Source: an uncultured Ruminiclostridium sp.
GTDB lineage: Bacteria; Bacillota; Clostridia; Oscillospirales; Acutalibacteraceae
DNA: 9,963 nucleotides
Direction: 5' to 3'
NCBI GenBank assembly: GCA_902490005.1
Contig: CABUCM010000059.1
Coordinates: forward strand, 1-9,963
Shown: positions 1-7,341 of the stretch, piece after piece
Layout of the letters: each line of letters starts with the position of its first letter
Numbering within the stretch: the stretch's first letter is position 1
Position numbers and translations under genes: made by a program
The notes under the pieces: generated by a model
Told to the model about the DNA's origin: nothing
The model's database searches: none
The model's input: only the letters and a program-made list of their open reading frames with translations

Positions 1-1
1 A

Positions 2-24
2 ATCAGCGGGAAATCCCCGCTGAT
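2..24. repeat. Perfect 9-bp inverted repeat at the left edge
   Basis: ATCAGCGGG (2-10) and CCCGCTGAT (16-24) are exact reverse complements around a 5-base spacer, AAATC. No T-run follows on either visible side, so it is not a complete intrinsic terminator as seen. It coincides with the point where the frame of the downstream glycosidase fragment is interrupted by a stop (TGA, 21-23). It may be a chance palindrome, a structure at a rearrangement junction, or part of a terminator whose other side lies outside the window. Confidence 0.5.
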
Positions 25-452
25 CTCCCGCCGCTATTCAGACCGGCCCCCATACGATGTACCTTTCCATGAAGCTGTTTGAGGATTACGCCAGAAGCTC
101 TCTCCAGGTGCTGAAGCTTTTGTTCCGGGACTGCCTTTCCCGGCTGTATCCCAGGCCCCTGGTGGAATGTGATTTGCCCTCTACCGGGGAACTGACCCTT
201 CGGGAGAAGGAAAACAGCCTGGTGGTCCATCTTCTTCACTATATTCCCCACCGGCGCTGCCCCTCTCTGGATACCATCGAGGATGTGATCCCCCTTTTCC
301 AGCGCACGGTAAGGGTGCGGACAGAGCGCCCGCCCCGCCAGGTGAGGCTGGTGCCTCAAAAGGAGGAAATATCCTTCCGCGATGAGGATGGTTACGTTTC
401 TTTTGTGGTGCCGGAAATCACGGGCCACCAAATGGTGGAGCTTGTTTTTTAA
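24..452 (+). pseudogene. 3' fragment of a glycoside-hydrolase-like gene (GHL6 / beta-galactosidase-trimerisation type), probably disrupted
   Basis: The frame is open from 24 to the TAA at 450-452, closed upstream by TGA at 21-23. The first ATG (57) has no Shine-Dalgarno sequence. Protein-like similarity seems to begin before that ATG, in the stretch SPAAIQTGPHTMYLSM. The text PRPLVE, VVHLLHYIPHRR, IEDVIPL and VPEITGHQMVEL matches my memory of the C-terminal end of large cytoplasmic glycosidase-like proteins of the hypothetical glycosyl hydrolase 6 group, which are several hundred residues long; no catalytic region is present here. It is therefore read as the tail of a larger gene cut by a frameshift, nonsense change or deletion near 20-24, rather than a real 131-residue protein. 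Because only 20 bases upstream are visible, a frameshift very close to the edge cannot be separated from a larger deletion. The family assignment is from recall and is moderate; a sequencing error is possible. Confidence 0.5.
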
Positions 453-470
453 CAGAACAGCCATTCGCTT

Positions 471-499
471 TTCAGCGGCTGCCATTGGCAGCCGCTGAA
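471..499. repeat. Perfect 13-bp hairpin downstream of the glycosidase fragment
   Basis: TTCAGCGGCTGCC (471-483) and GGCAGCCGCTGAA (487-499) pair perfectly around the 3-base loop ATT, 18 bases after the stop of the upstream fragment. The stem is strong enough for a terminator, but the following bases (GGCGCCGTTAGG) are not T-rich, so it is not a canonical intrinsic terminator on the plus strand. It may act as a 3'-end stabilising structure or a factor-dependent end. A second, weaker pairing between GAAGGCGCCG (496-505) and CGGCGCTTTC (536-545) could compete with it. Confidence 0.6.
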
Positions 500-555
500 G
501 GCGCCGTTAGGCCCGGGGCTTATGCCGTCGTTGGGCGGCGCTTTCGCCAGGATTC

Positions 556-584
556 TTGACAGTTTTCAACAAAAAAGATAGGAT
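556..584 (+). promoter_or_regulatory. Sigma-A type promoter for the two-component operon
   Basis: A perfect -35 box TTGACA (556-561) is followed after 17 bases by TAGGAT (579-584), a 4/6 match to TATAAT, in an A/T-rich stretch. Transcription would start near 591, giving a leader of roughly 27 bases before the sensor kinase start at 618. AGGAGG at 605-610 is the ribosome binding site, 7 bases from the ATG. Confidence 0.65.
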
Positions 585-617
585 AAATTTAAATCAATCT
601 GTTTAGGAGGCTAAAAA

Positions 618-2393
618 ATGAAAAGGAATCCTGAAAGAAAGCCGGTCCGTATGCGGACGAAGCTGTTTTTAAGCTTTTTGCTGGCCTCTTTGCTGCCTCT
701 GGTAATATTTTTATCCCTGAACCTTTACCGCACGGTTCAGGAGTTCAACACAAAGCATAACCAGCTTTTGAACCAGATCAACCATCAGATCAGCAATAAC
801 GTGGATTCCCTGCTGACCACCGCCACCAGCGTAGCCACCCTGAACCACCTGAACCGGAACGTGATGAAAATAATGGCGGACCATCAGCGCCTTTCCACAT
901 CCAGCCCGGAATACATCTCTAACAACAATTACATGCAGGAGCTGCTGGTTCAGCTTACCAGCCTGGATACCAATATCGAAAACGTGGTTTATATCACTGT
1001 GCCTGGCGGCAACGTTTATGCCCGGCACGATATTCTGGATGAAAACGCTGAAGAAATTTTAAGCATGGCCAGCGGGATCGACTGGGCCGGGCGGCAGAAT
1101 TATATTTCAGACCTGAACACCGGCTATACCGGTATCGGCAGGGAAAAGATTTTTTTTATCCTCACCCCGGTCCACGACGTATCCCAGAAGATTATCGCCT
1201 ATTCCTGCGTGATGGTGCGCTACAGCCGCTTTTTTAACAGCCTTTTGGGGGAAACGCAGAAAGAGGAGTCCTCCAGCTCCACCGTGATCTTCCGAGGGAA
1301 CCAGGCCTTTTATCCTATGGCCCAGGACGATGCCTACGATTCCAAGTTGCTGGACGCCTTGTCCCAGCTGGAGTCGGAGGATTCCCTGGTGGTGAGGGGC
1401 CGGGAATACAATGTGATTCAAAGCGTCAATGAGTCCACCGGCTGGAAAATCTGTCAATTCGTCCCCAGGGAACAGCTGCAAAACGAAATGTGGGGGAGCC
1501 TGTCCGCCACCCTAATGCTGCTGCCCTTCCTATTGGTGTTCCTCCTGATGCTCAGCTACACCCTTTCCCAGTCCATCACCACCCCCATCCGCCGGCTGAT
1601 CGGCTCGCTGGATAAGCTGTCCAGCAGCCATTTGTCCAAGGTGGAGCAGATTCCCAGGGGTACGGAGGAAATTCAGGTGCTGGTGGGCGCTTACAATAAT
1701 ATGATCGAGCGCCTGGAGGACAGCATCGAGCGGGAATACCGGTATGAGATCAAGCAGCGCAACCTACAGCTCCAGATGCTCCAGGCCCAAATCAACCCCC
1801 ACTTTCTGTATAACACCCTAAGCACCTTAAGCTCTATCGGGAATCTTTACGGCGTCAACCAGGTGGTGGAGATTTCTAATTCCCTGGCGGATATTATGCG
1901 GTACAGCATCAAGGCCAACGCCATTGTTCCAATCCGGGATGAGATTAAGCGGGTAAAAAGCTTCGTTACCATACAGGAATACCGGTTCGCGAGCCTGTTC
2001 GAAACGGAATACGACGTGGACGTGGCCCTGCTGCGGTATCCCATGTTAAAATTTTTGATCCAGCCCATTGTGGAGAACGCCATACAGCACGGCCTGGAAC
2101 CCAAGGGGAAGGACGGCCGGCTGAAAATCCGGGTGGCCGGCCGGGAAGGCGATATCGTCATCTCCGTCAGCGACAACGGGGTGGGAATCCCCGCGTCCCG
2201 GCTGGCGGAAATTCAAGGCCAGCTTCACGGCAGCATGGCGCTGGGCGAAATGGAAACCACAGACCATGTGGGCATTTTAAACTGCCATCTGCGGATCAAA
2301 AGCTATTACGGGGACCCCTACGGCTTGTTTATCGCCAGCCGGGAAGGGGAAGGGACCACCACGGAGCTTGTGCTGCCAAAACGGGAGGAGTAA
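618..2393 (+). CDS. Sensor histidine kinase, YesM/LytS type
   Basis: This 591-residue membrane kinase should sense an extracellular signal, probably a sugar or a sugar-bound protein, and phosphorylate the response regulator encoded next. Order of parts: a basic N-terminus; membrane segment 1 at about 16-37; an extracytoplasmic sensor region at about 38-294, consistent in size with a Cache-type domain; membrane segment 2 at about 295-314; a HAMP-like linker from about 315 to 368 and a coiled region; then the His_kinase dimerisation motif QINPHFLYNTL with His395 as phosphorylation site. The ATPase half shows the N box PIVENAIQHG (Asn487) and the G1 box DNGVGIP (Asp519), and a late glycine motif HVGILN near 552. 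The length is typical of the family. The start is fixed by AGGAGG seven bases upstream. It is separated from the regulator gene by only 3 bases, so the two are co-transcribed and probably translationally coupled. Such pairs commonly regulate neighbouring ABC sugar transporters, but none is visible here, so the ligand is unknown. Confidence 0.93.
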   Translation: MKRNPERKPVRMRTKLFLSFLLASLLPLVIFLSLNLYRTVQEFNTKHNQLLNQINHQISNNVDSLLTTATSVATLNHLNRNVMKIMADHQRLSTSSPEYISNNNYMQELLVQLTSLDTNIENVVYITVPGGNVYARHDILDENAEEILSMASGIDWAGRQNYISDLNTGYTGIGREKIFFILTPVHDVSQKIIAYSCVMVRYSRFFNSLLGETQKEESSSSTVIFRGNQAFYPMAQDDAYDSKLLDALSQLESEDSLVVRGREYNVIQSVNESTGWKICQFVPREQLQNEMWGSLSATLMLLPFLLVFLLMLSYTLSQSITTPIRRLIGSLDKLSSSHLSKVEQIPRGTEEIQVLVGAYNNMIERLEDSIEREYRYEIKQRNLQLQMLQAQINPHFLYNTLSTLSSIGNLYGVNQVVEISNSLADIMRYSIKANAIVPIRDEIKRVKSFVTIQEYRFASLFETEYDVDVALLRYPMLKFLIQPIVENAIQHGLEPKGKDGRLKIRVAGREGDIVISVSDNGVGIPASRLAEIQGQLHGSMALGEMETTDHVGILNCHLRIKSYYGDPYGLFIASREGEGTTTELVLPKREE

Positions 2394-2396
2394 GGG

Positions 2397-3908
2397 ATGA
2401 AATTAAGAGTATTGGTCGCGGAGGATGAATTTTACACTCGAAAGAGCATTTTAAAGCTAGTGGGCGATTATCCCTCATCCATTCCCCTGGAGCTGACGGA
2501 GGCAAAAAACGGGGAAGAGGCTATGGAGCAGGTTCAAAAAGAAGGGGCCCCGGATATTGCCCTGCTGGATATCCGCATGAACAATGGCGATGGCTTCGAT
2601 CTGGTGCGCGGCCTGAAAGAGGTGAACCCGGACCTGCTGGTGACCTTCATTTCCGGCTACAGCGAGTTTGGCTACGCCAAGGAGGCCATCGGGCTGGGCG
2701 TGCAGAATTATCTGCTGAAGCCAGTGGTGACCAGCGAGCTTTACGACGCTCTGGATTCCATGATCGAGCAGTCCATACGAAAGATCACGGAGTACCTGCG
2801 GCTGATTCTCCAGGGCCGGGTGGCGCCGGTGGAATACCGCGGCGCCCGGTTCGCCCGGTGGTTTGAGCAGCCCTATATCCCTCTGCTGATCTATTCCAGC
2901 CAGCGTTTTTCCCATACCACTGACGTGATCTATGAAAACGCCTGCCAGGAGCTGGGTTTTGAGGGCTTTCTGGTGATTAATTTGGTGGTGCGCATGCATC
3001 CGGTGTCGCTGATCCTGTTTTTTCGAAAGGAGAAGGAGGAATGCGAGGGCCTGCGCCGGGAGCTGAACCGCCTTTTGCCGGCCCTTTCGGAAAAAATCCG
3101 GGAGCTATCGGAAAACGCGGTGGAAAAAGAGGAGCTTTCTTTCGCCTTAGGAAACGTTTACCAAGGCCTGCAGACCATATTAGAGGCGTTTAACGAGGTG
3201 TTTTTCAAGGCCAAGCAGACCGGCGCCGAGGAATCCGGGAATCCCGGCCTGGGAAGAGCCGACGCTTCGGGAAGCGTGGAAGGAAAAAATTGGGGGGATT
3301 TTGAGTCCCGGCTCCGGGACTCCCTGCTGGAGGGGGACGCGGCGGCTATTGAGAAAATGTTCCGCCGGGAATGGAATATCCAGGCCATTGAACCCCGGCA
3401 GGTGGCCCGGCTGATCAACGTGCTCAACGAGGCCGCTGAATGGGCCAGGGATTTAGACCCGACCCATACCTTCCGGGAATTTATGGTGGAGGATGTTTAT
3501 GACATCAAGGCCCCGGAGGAATTGAAGGCCATGCTGCTGGGCTTTATCCATAAAATTTGCAGCTTTTACCACCAGGAGGGGTCTTCCTCACAGAAACAGC
3601 TGGTGGAAAAGGTAAAGGCCTATTTAAATGAGCACTACCAGGAGGATATTGTCATTAAGGATTTGGCCCATCACGTGTTTTTTGTTCATTCCAAGTACTT
3701 AAGCTCGGTATTCAGCAAATTTGAGGGAAGCACCATCTCCGATTACATTTTAGAGAAAAGAATGCAGAGTGCTTACCATTTAATCAAGCACAGCGATAAA
3801 AGCGTCACGGAAATCGCCAGCGAGGTGGGGTATAACAACCTGTCCTATTTCATTCAAAAGTTCAAAAAGTTCTATGGGATTACCCCCAGCAAGCTGGAAA
3901 GGCAGTAA
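2397..3908 (+). CDS. Response regulator, YesN type (receiver plus AraC DNA-binding domain)
   Basis: This 503-residue cytoplasmic regulator is the expected partner of the upstream kinase. The receiver domain occupies about residues 1-125 and keeps the acidic pair Glu9/Asp10, the phospho-acceptor Asp58 (in LLDIRM), Ser86 and Lys108 (in LLKPV). A long central region, about 126-405, has no motif I recognise and contains a glycine/serine/acid-rich stretch near 273-300 that looks like a flexible insertion. The C-terminal AraC-type domain, about 408-503, has both helix-turn-helix units and the signature IASEVGYNNLSYFIQKFKK followed by GITPSKLE. GGAGGAG just inside the kinase gene end serves as ribosome binding site. 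Its targets are unknown; in this family they are usually promoters of sugar uptake or glycoside degradation genes, so the flanking glycosidase genes are candidates. Confidence 0.93.
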   Translation: MKLRVLVAEDEFYTRKSILKLVGDYPSSIPLELTEAKNGEEAMEQVQKEGAPDIALLDIRMNNGDGFDLVRGLKEVNPDLLVTFISGYSEFGYAKEAIGLGVQNYLLKPVVTSELYDALDSMIEQSIRKITEYLRLILQGRVAPVEYRGARFARWFEQPYIPLLIYSSQRFSHTTDVIYENACQELGFEGFLVINLVVRMHPVSLILFFRKEKEECEGLRRELNRLLPALSEKIRELSENAVEKEELSFALGNVYQGLQTILEAFNEVFFKAKQTGAEESGNPGLGRADASGSVEGKNWGDFESRLRDSLLEGDAAAIEKMFRREWNIQAIEPRQVARLINVLNEAAEWARDLDPTHTFREFMVEDVYDIKAPEELKAMLLGFIHKICSFYHQEGSSSQKQLVEKVKAYLNEHYQEDIVIKDLAHHVFFVHSKYLSSVFSKFEGSTISDYILEKRMQSAYHLIKHSDKSVTEIASEVGYNNLSYFIQKFKKFYGITPSKLERQ

Positions 3909-3947
3909 AAACGCCCATAGCAATTCCCTTTAGGCCTAAGAAATAGA

Positions 3948-3995
3948 AAACAGGCCCGGCTGAAAACGCTTTCGCGCTTCAAGCCGGGCCTGTTT
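3948..3995. terminator. Bidirectional intrinsic terminator between convergent genes
   Basis: AAACAGGCCCGGCT (3948-3961) pairs perfectly with AGCCGGGCCTGTTT (3982-3995), a 14-bp stem; the 20-base loop can pair further (TGAA with TTCA). The stem ends in T's on the plus strand (TTTATGTTTAG), and on the minus strand it runs into TTTTCTATTTC. It lies between the response regulator (plus) and the galactosidase (minus), which fits a shared terminator for both. Confidence 0.85.
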
Positions 3996-4022
3996 ATGTT
4001 TAGAAAGAGAAAGTCTGGTGGG

Positions 4023-6041
4023 TCAGCGTTTAACCAGGAACGCCGCGCCGTAGGCGGGCAGCTCCAAAGAGCCGGAAACCGCGTCTCCGGTTTCCAGGTC
4101 CGTGTAAGGCGCGTTAAGCACAACGGCTGCAGGGCGGTCGTTATAATTCTGGACGATCACAATATCCCGGCTTCCTTTCCGCAGGCTGGCGGTGACGCCG
4201 TAAGGAAGCTGGCCATCCAGCGCGGGAGCCACGCCGCTTTCCGCGGCCAGGAAGCGGTAGAAATCCAAATAGAACCGGTTCTCGGCCTTGGCCGCCAGGT
4301 AATAGGCCTGGCCCTTTCCATAGGAATTGACGGTGAGCGCGGGCTGCCCCGCGTAGAAATCCTTCTCATAGGTGCTGAGGACAGAAGCGGTGTCCACCTT
4401 TACCAAATCGCACAGTTCTGAAAGCTGGTAACGGGTGTTTTGGAAGCTCATAGCGTTATACTGGCCGTCGTACAGGGCGTCGATCTCCTCGCTTCTCAGG
4501 CCGAACACCTGGGTCATGCCGTCTCCCGGCATACCGCCCAGATAGCATAAGTCGGTATCGTTGACGATGCCGCTCCAGTAAGTGCCCACCAGGGTGCCGC
4601 CGTTTTTCACAAATTCTTTCATCTTTTCGGCAATGTTGGCCCGGTAAAGGTAGAGCATGGGAGCGGCCACCAGGCGGTAGCCGGACAAATCCTTTTCCAT
4701 GTCGACGATATCCACTGGGATCCCCAGTTCCCAGAAAGCGCGGTAATGGGAAAGCACCGTCTCTTTATAATGAAGGCCGCTGTTCCGGGGACCTTGGGCG
4801 TCTTCCGCGGCCCACCAGTTTTCCCAGTCGAAGAGAATGGCAGCCTGGGGCTTCAGATTGGTTTTGCAGATTTCAGAGAGGCCCTCCAGCCGTTTTCCAA
4901 CCTGGGCGGTTTCCTGGAAGGCCCGGGTGTCGCTTTTGCCGTAATGGTCCACCACCGCCCCGTGGAATTTTTCACAGCTGCCCCGGCTTTTCCGCCATTG
5001 GAAATACTGCACCGAGTTGGAGCCGTGGGCGATGGCCTGAATGGAGGAGAGCATGTGCATCCCCGGCTTTTTCAGCTTGGAAACCTCCCGCCAGTTTACC
5101 GTGGTGGGGGTGCTTTCCATTAATAAAAAGGGCTTTTTGTTCACACAGCGCATCAGGTCGTGGGTGCAGGCGATTTCCGCCGCCAGGCCCACAGGATCCT
5201 GAAGGCCGTGCCAGTCCGGATAGTTATCCCAGGAGACGATATCCAGCACATCCTGAAATTTGTTGTAGTTTAGTTCCTGATAAAAGCCCATCAGGTTGGT
5301 GGTGGCGGGCAGCCGGGAGCCGCCCGCCCGCACCGCCTCAATTTCCTTTTTGCAGAAATCCACGGTTTGGTGGGTGACGAACCGTTTCCAGTCCAGGCTC
5401 AGGCCGTGGCAGTGGCTTTCGCCGTTAGGAAGGGGCGGTTCAATCTGGCTCCAGTCGGTATAAGTATGGCTCCAAAAGCTGGTCCACCAGGCCTGGTTCA
5501 GCGCGTCCAGCGTCTGGTATTTCTCTTTCAGCCAAAGGCGGAAGGCCTCCTGGCACAGCTCACAGTAGCATTCGCCGCCGTATTCATTGGAAATGTGCCA
5601 AAGAATCACCCCGGGATGGCTGCCGAAAGCCTTAGAAAGCCGCAGGTTCATCTGGCGGGTTTTCTCCCGGTAGACCGGAGAGGTATAGCAATGGTTGTGC
5701 CGCTCGCCCATGTGGTTGCGGTGCAGGCTGGGGCCAACCCGCAGCACCTCGGGGTATTTGTGGGCCATCCAGGCGGGACGGGCGCCGGTGGGGGTGGCCA
5801 GAATGGTATAAATCCCGTTTTCGTACAGCCGGTCGATGACGCGTCCCAGCCAGTCAAAATCGTAGACGCCCTCTTTGGGTTCCAGCTTAGCCCAGGCGAA
5901 AATCGCCACGGAAACACAGTTGACATGGGCCTCCTTCATCAGGATGATATCCTGTTCTAAAATATCCGGCCGGTCCAGCCATTGGTCCGGGTTATAATCG
6001 CCGCCGTGAAGCATGGTTTCATTTAAAGCAGAAAGATTCAT
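4023..6041 (-). CDS. GH42 beta-galactosidase
   Basis: This 672-residue protein hydrolyses terminal beta-D-galactosyl residues from galactosides or galacto-oligosaccharides. It has no signal peptide and should act in the cytoplasm on imported sugars. The catalytic barrel spans roughly residues 10-385, with the acid/base Glu153 in HISNEYGG and the nucleophile Glu309 in FLLMESTPT. Four cysteines in the family's zinc-site arrangement are present: Cys118, and Cys158, Cys160 and Cys163 in ECYCELCQ. A trimerisation domain follows (about 395-605), then a small beta-rich C-terminal domain. Length is normal for GH42. The start ATG (complement of 6039-6041) is preceded by an AGAAAGGAT ribosome binding site with a rather long spacer of about 11 bases. 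The gene is divergent from an AraC regulator that probably controls it, and is convergent with the two-component operon. The natural substrate cannot be read from sequence; galactan- or arabinogalactan-derived oligosaccharides are as likely as lactose. Confidence 0.95.
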   Translation of the reverse strand: MNLSALNETMLHGGDYNPDQWLDRPDILEQDIILMKEAHVNCVSVAIFAWAKLEPKEGVYDFDWLGRVIDRLYENGIYTILATPTGARPAWMAHKYPEVLRVGPSLHRNHMGERHNHCYTSPVYREKTRQMNLRLSKAFGSHPGVILWHISNEYGGECYCELCQEAFRLWLKEKYQTLDALNQAWWTSFWSHTYTDWSQIEPPLPNGESHCHGLSLDWKRFVTHQTVDFCKKEIEAVRAGGSRLPATTNLMGFYQELNYNKFQDVLDIVSWDNYPDWHGLQDPVGLAAEIACTHDLMRCVNKKPFLLMESTPTTVNWREVSKLKKPGMHMLSSIQAIAHGSNSVQYFQWRKSRGSCEKFHGAVVDHYGKSDTRAFQETAQVGKRLEGLSEICKTNLKPQAAILFDWENWWAAEDAQGPRNSGLHYKETVLSHYRAFWELGIPVDIVDMEKDLSGYRLVAAPMLYLYRANIAEKMKEFVKNGGTLVGTYWSGIVNDTDLCYLGGMPGDGMTQVFGLRSEEIDALYDGQYNAMSFQNTRYQLSELCDLVKVDTASVLSTYEKDFYAGQPALTVNSYGKGQAYYLAAKAENRFYLDFYRFLAAESGVAPALDGQLPYGVTASLRKGSRDIVIVQNYNDRPAAVVLNAPYTDLETGDAVSGSLELPAYGAAFLVKR

Positions 6042-6063
6042 AAAATTGACATCCTTTCTAAGG

Positions 6064-6077
6064 CCCGCCGAAGCGGG
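6064..6077 (-). promoter_or_regulatory. C(UUCG)G tetraloop hairpin in the galactosidase mRNA leader
   Basis: Read on the minus strand, CCCGC-TTCG-GCGGG forms a 5-bp GC stem capped by the very stable C(UUCG)G tetraloop. It lies just upstream of the galactosidase ribosome binding site (about 6053-6059), inside the predicted leader. Such a 5' hairpin could protect the mRNA end or modulate access to the ribosome binding site; function is inferred only. Confidence 0.5.
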
Positions 6078-6094
6078 GAAGTAATCTTAAGGCT

Positions 6095-6123
6095 ATTTTA
6101 GCAGACGTATGAGAAAAAGAATA
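6095..6123 (-). promoter_or_regulatory. Candidate promoter of the GH42 gene, weak -35
   Basis: On the minus strand a TAAAAT box (complement of 6095-6100, 5/6 match) would start transcription near 6088. The hexamer at 17-base spacing (complement of 6118-6123, TATTCT) is a poor -35. A good -10 with a poor -35 is the usual form of a promoter that needs an activator, here plausibly the divergent AraC protein. Confidence 0.4.
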
Positions 6124-6126
6124 TGG

Positions 6127-6166
6127 AAAAGATAATCTGATATATACATAAAATGATACAATTGTA
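6127..6166. promoter_or_regulatory. Candidate AraC operator region in the divergent intergenic region
   Basis: Two similar A-rich blocks, AAAAGATAATC (6127-6137) and AAAATGATACA (6150-6160), lie 23-24 bases apart, close to two helix turns. A perfect 10-base palindrome, TACAATTGTA (6157-6166), overlaps the second and sits next to the -35 box of the regulator promoter. Relative to the predicted galactosidase start (about 6088) the blocks fall near -44 and -67, fitting an activating AraC-type dimer site. The region is A/T-rich, so chance similarity is possible. Confidence 0.35.
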
Positions 6167-6167
6167 C

Positions 6168-6196
6168 TTGACAGGAGGCCCCGGCGGACCTATGAT
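6168..6196 (+). promoter_or_regulatory. Strong sigma-A promoter of the AraC regulator
   Basis: TTGACA (6168-6173), a 17-base spacer and TATGAT (6191-6196, 5/6 match) form a near-consensus promoter. The predicted start is near 6203, leaving a leader of only about 20 bases that contains the ribosome binding site GGGAGG (6211-6216). The adjacent palindrome could allow autoregulation. Confidence 0.75.
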
Positions 6197-6222
6197 AAAA
6201 GAAAAATGCCGGGAGGGATAAG

Positions 6223-7071
6223 ATGTTTAGCAACACCGGCGCGCTTTATGATACGGAAACCGATGTGGTCCCCGGCCCGGAGGGGGAGCTGGAGGTTCTC
6301 AGCTGCGGGCATTACCGGCTGCTGCAGCTGGAAAAGCTGCACACCCTGAGAACCCAGGGCCGCCGGGACTGGCAGTTATTGTATCTGGTAAAAGGCGCGG
6401 GGCATTTTTTCCGTCCCCAGGAGGAACGGGTGGAGCGGGGGAACGCTGTGGTTTATCCGCCGGGAGAGCGCCAGGATTATTACTATTTATTGAAAGAGCA
6501 GCCGGAGATTTATTGGATCCACTTCACCGGCAGGAAAGCGGAGGGCCTTCTGGCGCAATGGGGATTTTTAGATGCACATTCCTGCTTTGTAGGTGAACAC
6601 AACCATTATCTAAGCTGCTTTGAGGAAATCATCCAGGAACTGCAGCTTCGGCCCTTGGGCTTCCAGCGGCTGTGTTCCCTTCGCCTGGAGGAACTGCTTT
6701 TGGCCATGGCCCGGCAGCGCCGGCGGCTGGAAAATCCCCAGCTGGAAAACGACAGCATGGTGGCCCAGGTGATCAATGATATGTACCGGACCTATCACCA
6801 GAATTTCAGCATGGGGGATTACGCGAAACGGCATAATGTCAGCGTGTGCTGGCTGATCCGGCGGTTCCGCCAGGTGACGGGAGAGTCTCCCAACCAATAT
6901 TTGATCCAAATCAGAATCCGCCGCGCCCGGGAGCTTCTGGAAAGCTCCAGCCTGAATATGGGGGAAATCGCCTCGGTGCTGGGGTACGAAAGCCCCTTGT
7001 ATTTCAGCCGCCAGTTCAAACAGTTTCAAGGGGTCAGCCCCAGGCGTTACCGGGAACAAAGGCGAAGCTGA
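6223..7071 (+). CDS. AraC-family transcriptional regulator with cupin sensor domain
   Basis: This 282-residue protein is likely the local regulator of the divergent GH42 beta-galactosidase. Residues about 25-110 resemble the AraC ligand-binding cupin: YLVKGAGHFF, then GNAVVYPPGE and YWIHFTG, the usual order of strands. A helical linker follows. The DNA-binding domain, about 185-280, has two helix-turn-helix units, the second in MGEIASVLGYESPLYFSRQF, ending with GVSPRRYRE. There is no receiver domain, so it should bind a small sugar directly rather than be phosphorylated. The start at 6223 is supported by GGGAGG six bases upstream and the promoter at 6168-6196. The gene is monocistronic: a terminator follows at 7155. 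Effector identity is not visible; galactose or a galactoside would fit its neighbour. Confidence 0.92.
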   Translation: MFSNTGALYDTETDVVPGPEGELEVLSCGHYRLLQLEKLHTLRTQGRRDWQLLYLVKGAGHFFRPQEERVERGNAVVYPPGERQDYYYLLKEQPEIYWIHFTGRKAEGLLAQWGFLDAHSCFVGEHNHYLSCFEEIIQELQLRPLGFQRLCSLRLEELLLAMARQRRRLENPQLENDSMVAQVINDMYRTYHQNFSMGDYAKRHNVSVCWLIRRFRQVTGESPNQYLIQIRIRRARELLESSSLNMGEIASVLGYESPLYFSRQFKQFQGVSPRRYREQRRS

Positions 7072-7154
7072 TATCATTCAGAAAAAAGAAAGGAAAAACG
7101 TTTGTTTTTCACCGAAAAAATGGCCAAAGGAAGAAGAAATTCTTACGGAATTTT

Positions 7155-7190
7155 AAAACCTACAAGATTCGCTTGTAGGTTTTTTGTTTT
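7155..7190 (+). terminator. Intrinsic terminator after the AraC regulator
   Basis: AAAACCTACAAG (7155-7166) pairs perfectly with CTTGTAGGTTTT (7172-7183) around the loop ATTCG, followed by a T-rich tail (TTTTTGTTTT to 7190). The stem is 12 bp. It lies 83 bases after the stop of the regulator; the intervening A-rich stretch holds no convincing gene. Confidence 0.88.
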
Positions 7191-7191
7191 A

Positions 7192-7200
7192 TGATATACT
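7192..7200 (+). promoter_or_regulatory. Candidate extended -10 promoter for the lipoprotein-folE unit
   Basis: TGATATACT (7192-7200) reads as an extended -10 element (TGN plus TATACT, 5/6 match). The nearest -35-like hexamer, TTGTAG at 7173-7178 with a 16-base spacer, is weak and lies in the terminator stem. Transcription would begin near 7207, giving a leader of about 135 bases, unusually long for this window. No riboswitch pattern was recognised in that leader; it contains only a short CCGG/CCGG stem near 7264-7279. Confidence 0.4.
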
Positions 7201-7341
7201 AATTATGAGAAGTGTTTTTTGTATTTTTTCGTGGAAAAAAGAAAGGAATTTGTTTCTGGGTTTCCGGTTTAGAGCCGGGTGGGAATGACCAGAATAAAGA
7301 CAAGGCCGCGTAAGCTTCCTGCTGGGAAAGGAGGGCTGTTT

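Noticed and set aside
3235..3275. Short palindromes in the response-regulator gene (CCGGG/CCCGG and CGCTTC/GAAGCG)
   Set aside because: They fall within a coding stretch for a flexible glycine/serine-rich linker and look like a by-product of GC-rich codons.
5367..5960. Long plus-strand ORF opposite the galactosidase
   Set aside because: It is antisense to the catalytic core of a clear GH42 enzyme, has no ribosome binding site and no protein-like motif; a shadow of a GC-biased gene.
7120..7196. Short ORF of about 24 codons starting at ATG 7120
   Set aside because: It has no clear ribosome binding site and its second half is the stem and T-tail of the terminator; chance ORF.
7279..7341. GTG start at 7279 extending the lipoprotein by 21 residues
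   Set aside because: It lacks a ribosome binding site and would place a basic, non-hydrophobic extension before a clear lipoprotein signal peptide; the ATG at 7342 is much better supported.
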